64,000 bases of DNA from Alentia gelatinosa. Its lineage: Eukaryota > Annelida > Polychaeta > Phyllodocida > Polynoidae. The notes beneath the pieces are model-generated. The model had not been told where the DNA came from. It ran no database searches and saw only the letters and a list, made by a program, of their open reading frames with translations. Below, piece by piece: positions 62,671 to 64,000 of the stretch. The DNA is taken from positions 91,355,801 through 91,419,800 of the forward strand of contig OX465582.1 of the NCBI GenBank assembly GCA_950022655.1, read 5' to 3'. How positions within the stretch are numbered: the stretch's first letter is position 1; each line of letters begins with the position of its first letter. The position numbers were made by a program, and so were the translations under genes.

Positions 62671-63621
62671 TTTTAAACCTTATATCCGGTGTGTCTGTTG
62701 TATATACAATGCTCTGCCTATGGTCCCAAGTAATGTACCCTATAATATGTCAATTGGTAGGTTTAATATATTCAAGTAGATGGCTATTATCATGATGTTA
62801 TCAACCTTTGTTAAAATAATTCTTTTGATGGCACATATATTTTCTGTAGATTCAGATTATCTATAAACAGTTGTGTGAGGCTGACATACTGAATATGGTT
62901 TGAATAAGTACAATAAGCCTTACTTTATAGCTATTAACATCTACATAGGATAATGTGATTGTATATTGTATGTTTTCTTATTTCTATTCAGCCAGGTCTT
63001 CCAATGGGTAAAATGTGATATTTGGAGTCGTAACAGTGAAAGGTTAAATTATTGTAAGGGATGTATCTATTATAATAGAAATAATTCAGTAACAGAGCAT
63101 AGTCTATAATGTGCAGTGCTGTTAATCCAGATGAGATGAGGTAATTATACTGTATATTGGAGATCTCTCAATCTTTGCACCTTTATGATTTGTCACGTAC
63201 AGTAGCTAAGGCCTAACCATAGAGACAAGCTAACCAAGTGACAGAAAAGAGATTCAGATATCTTCTATTCTAAGACGACAGATAACCATACACAAATATG
63301 TATTTATAACATATATTACAACAAAGTATACAGTTACATAACAATTCTCATCAACATACAAAATCAAATTCACTTCTGTAGTGTCCATATGATACAAGTC
63401 CTCTTTGTTATAGCAGTATTCACAGTCTATTACTTTCAGTTATTGTCAACTGCCTCTTTTACTTTTGGATATACATGATCCAAAGCAGTGGCATATGGTG
63501 GTAGCAGTCATCAGTCTCTGTTCCTCCAGTGCTGGGGTGGTAGCAGCCTGTGGAGAGTAGCCCAATCCTCAGTGAAGGCCTCTGTAGCCTAGTGTACTAT
63601 GGTCTTCAAGCCTCCTCACTC
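62671..63621. other. No gene seen
   Basis: AT-rich to about 63480, then mixed sequence. I searched for the missing IVGG/PWQ exon on the minus strand and found none. No repeat boundary. Confidence 0.3.
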
Positions 63622-63904
63622 TAAAGCCCTGTCTCCACTGTGTGATTCTAGTTACATAAGTACCCCCAGTCTGAGACTGGGCGTACCTTCAGGATCACAA
63701 CCCGGCAAAACGCGTACCTATGTACTAGGCTCGCAAGCACTCCAGTCACAAGCGAGGTAGTCTCCACACAGAATCGATGTTACCTTGCGATCAGAGGTAC
63801 ATGCGACACGTCAAGCCAGTACCTCCAGTCTCAGACTGGAGGTACCAGATCACAAGCCCCCCCCCCCCCCCCCCCCCCAAGTCGCACAGTGGAGAAAGGC
63901 CTTA
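63622..63904. mobile_element. TIR element R, 283 bp, strongly palindromic
   Basis: Ends TAAAGCCCTGTCTCCACTGT and CACAGTGGAGAAAGGCCTTA. A perfect inner palindrome GTACCTCCAGTCT / AGACTGGAGGTAC lies at about 63821-63847, with a second imperfect one near 63660-63690. A C homopolymer of about 22 lies at 63857-63878. Confidence 0.7.
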
Positions 63905-64000
63905 ATGGTGGTAATACTAAGCAGCCTGGACATGTTGATGCCACGTGTCTGAGTTCCAAGTGAGCTCTGAGTGGACATCTATTTCCTTTTATACACTACC

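Noticed and set aside
61475..64000. Missing first protease exon (signal peptide, IVGG, PWQ)
   Set aside because: No minus-strand segment ending in a Pro-Trp-Gln-like codon set before a donor was found. The exon is assumed to lie beyond the window.

Overview
This window is eukaryotic, intron-bearing and repeat-rich, and looks like DNA from a marine invertebrate. Only two host genes can be supported. One encodes a bursicon-alpha-like cystine-knot hormone (+ strand, 42095-42535). The other is a secreted chymotrypsin/elastase-like S1A serine protease on the minus strand, with five exons in 49116-61474 and its 5' exon(s) beyond the right edge. Vertebrates lack bursicon. The degenerate interstitial CCCTAA tracts argue against an arthropod or nematode. 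An invertebrate deuterostome, lophotrochozoan or cnidarian would fit, and I cannot choose among them from sequence alone.

Layout. 1-12 kb, 14-17 kb, 24-41 kb and 43-47 kb are packed with short non-autonomous DNA elements, often nested. They include pogo-like MITEs (CAGTAGAACCCC ends), a 520-bp TTAAAGGCATAT-ended family, a CCAGTCACACTGGCGT-ended family, a GGGGACACACCAAGCGAG-ended family and a 1.64-kb CACTG-ended element at 19401-21039. 12.3-12.65 kb is a CpG-rich promoter-like patch. Two loci (13.0-13.6 kb and 26.5-27.0 kb) pair degenerate telomere-like repeats with arrays of short words. Minisatellites lie at 17.4-18.5, 33.7-34.4 and 52.95-57.6 kb. A 5'-truncated, frameshifted LINE remnant lies at 22.56-23.99 kb (minus). 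tRNA-derived SINE-like elements lie near 9.1, 31.9 and 48.2 kb.

The protease exons run right to left: 61474-61377 (catalytic His), 59897-59807, 57886-57709 (catalytic Asp), 50452-50295 and 49295-49116 (catalytic Ser, stop, poly-A signal). All splice junctions agree in phase and give 234 residues. The 7.3-kb intron before exon 50452-50295 holds a 4.6-kb G-rich minisatellite of 54/56-bp units with a higher-order period of 1694 bp.

The most unusual signal is a set of related hairpin elements, called HT (hairpin+tail) here. Each has a long hairpin arm pair, often around a CTCGGCTTCGCCTCG-like core, next to a tail bounded by inverted ends of the form TTAT..ACCC / GGGT..ATAA. At least five sequence families share this architecture. 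In several, a family-specific word in the hairpin arm recurs in the tail, so the two modules appear to change together. No autonomous partner is visible in the window.
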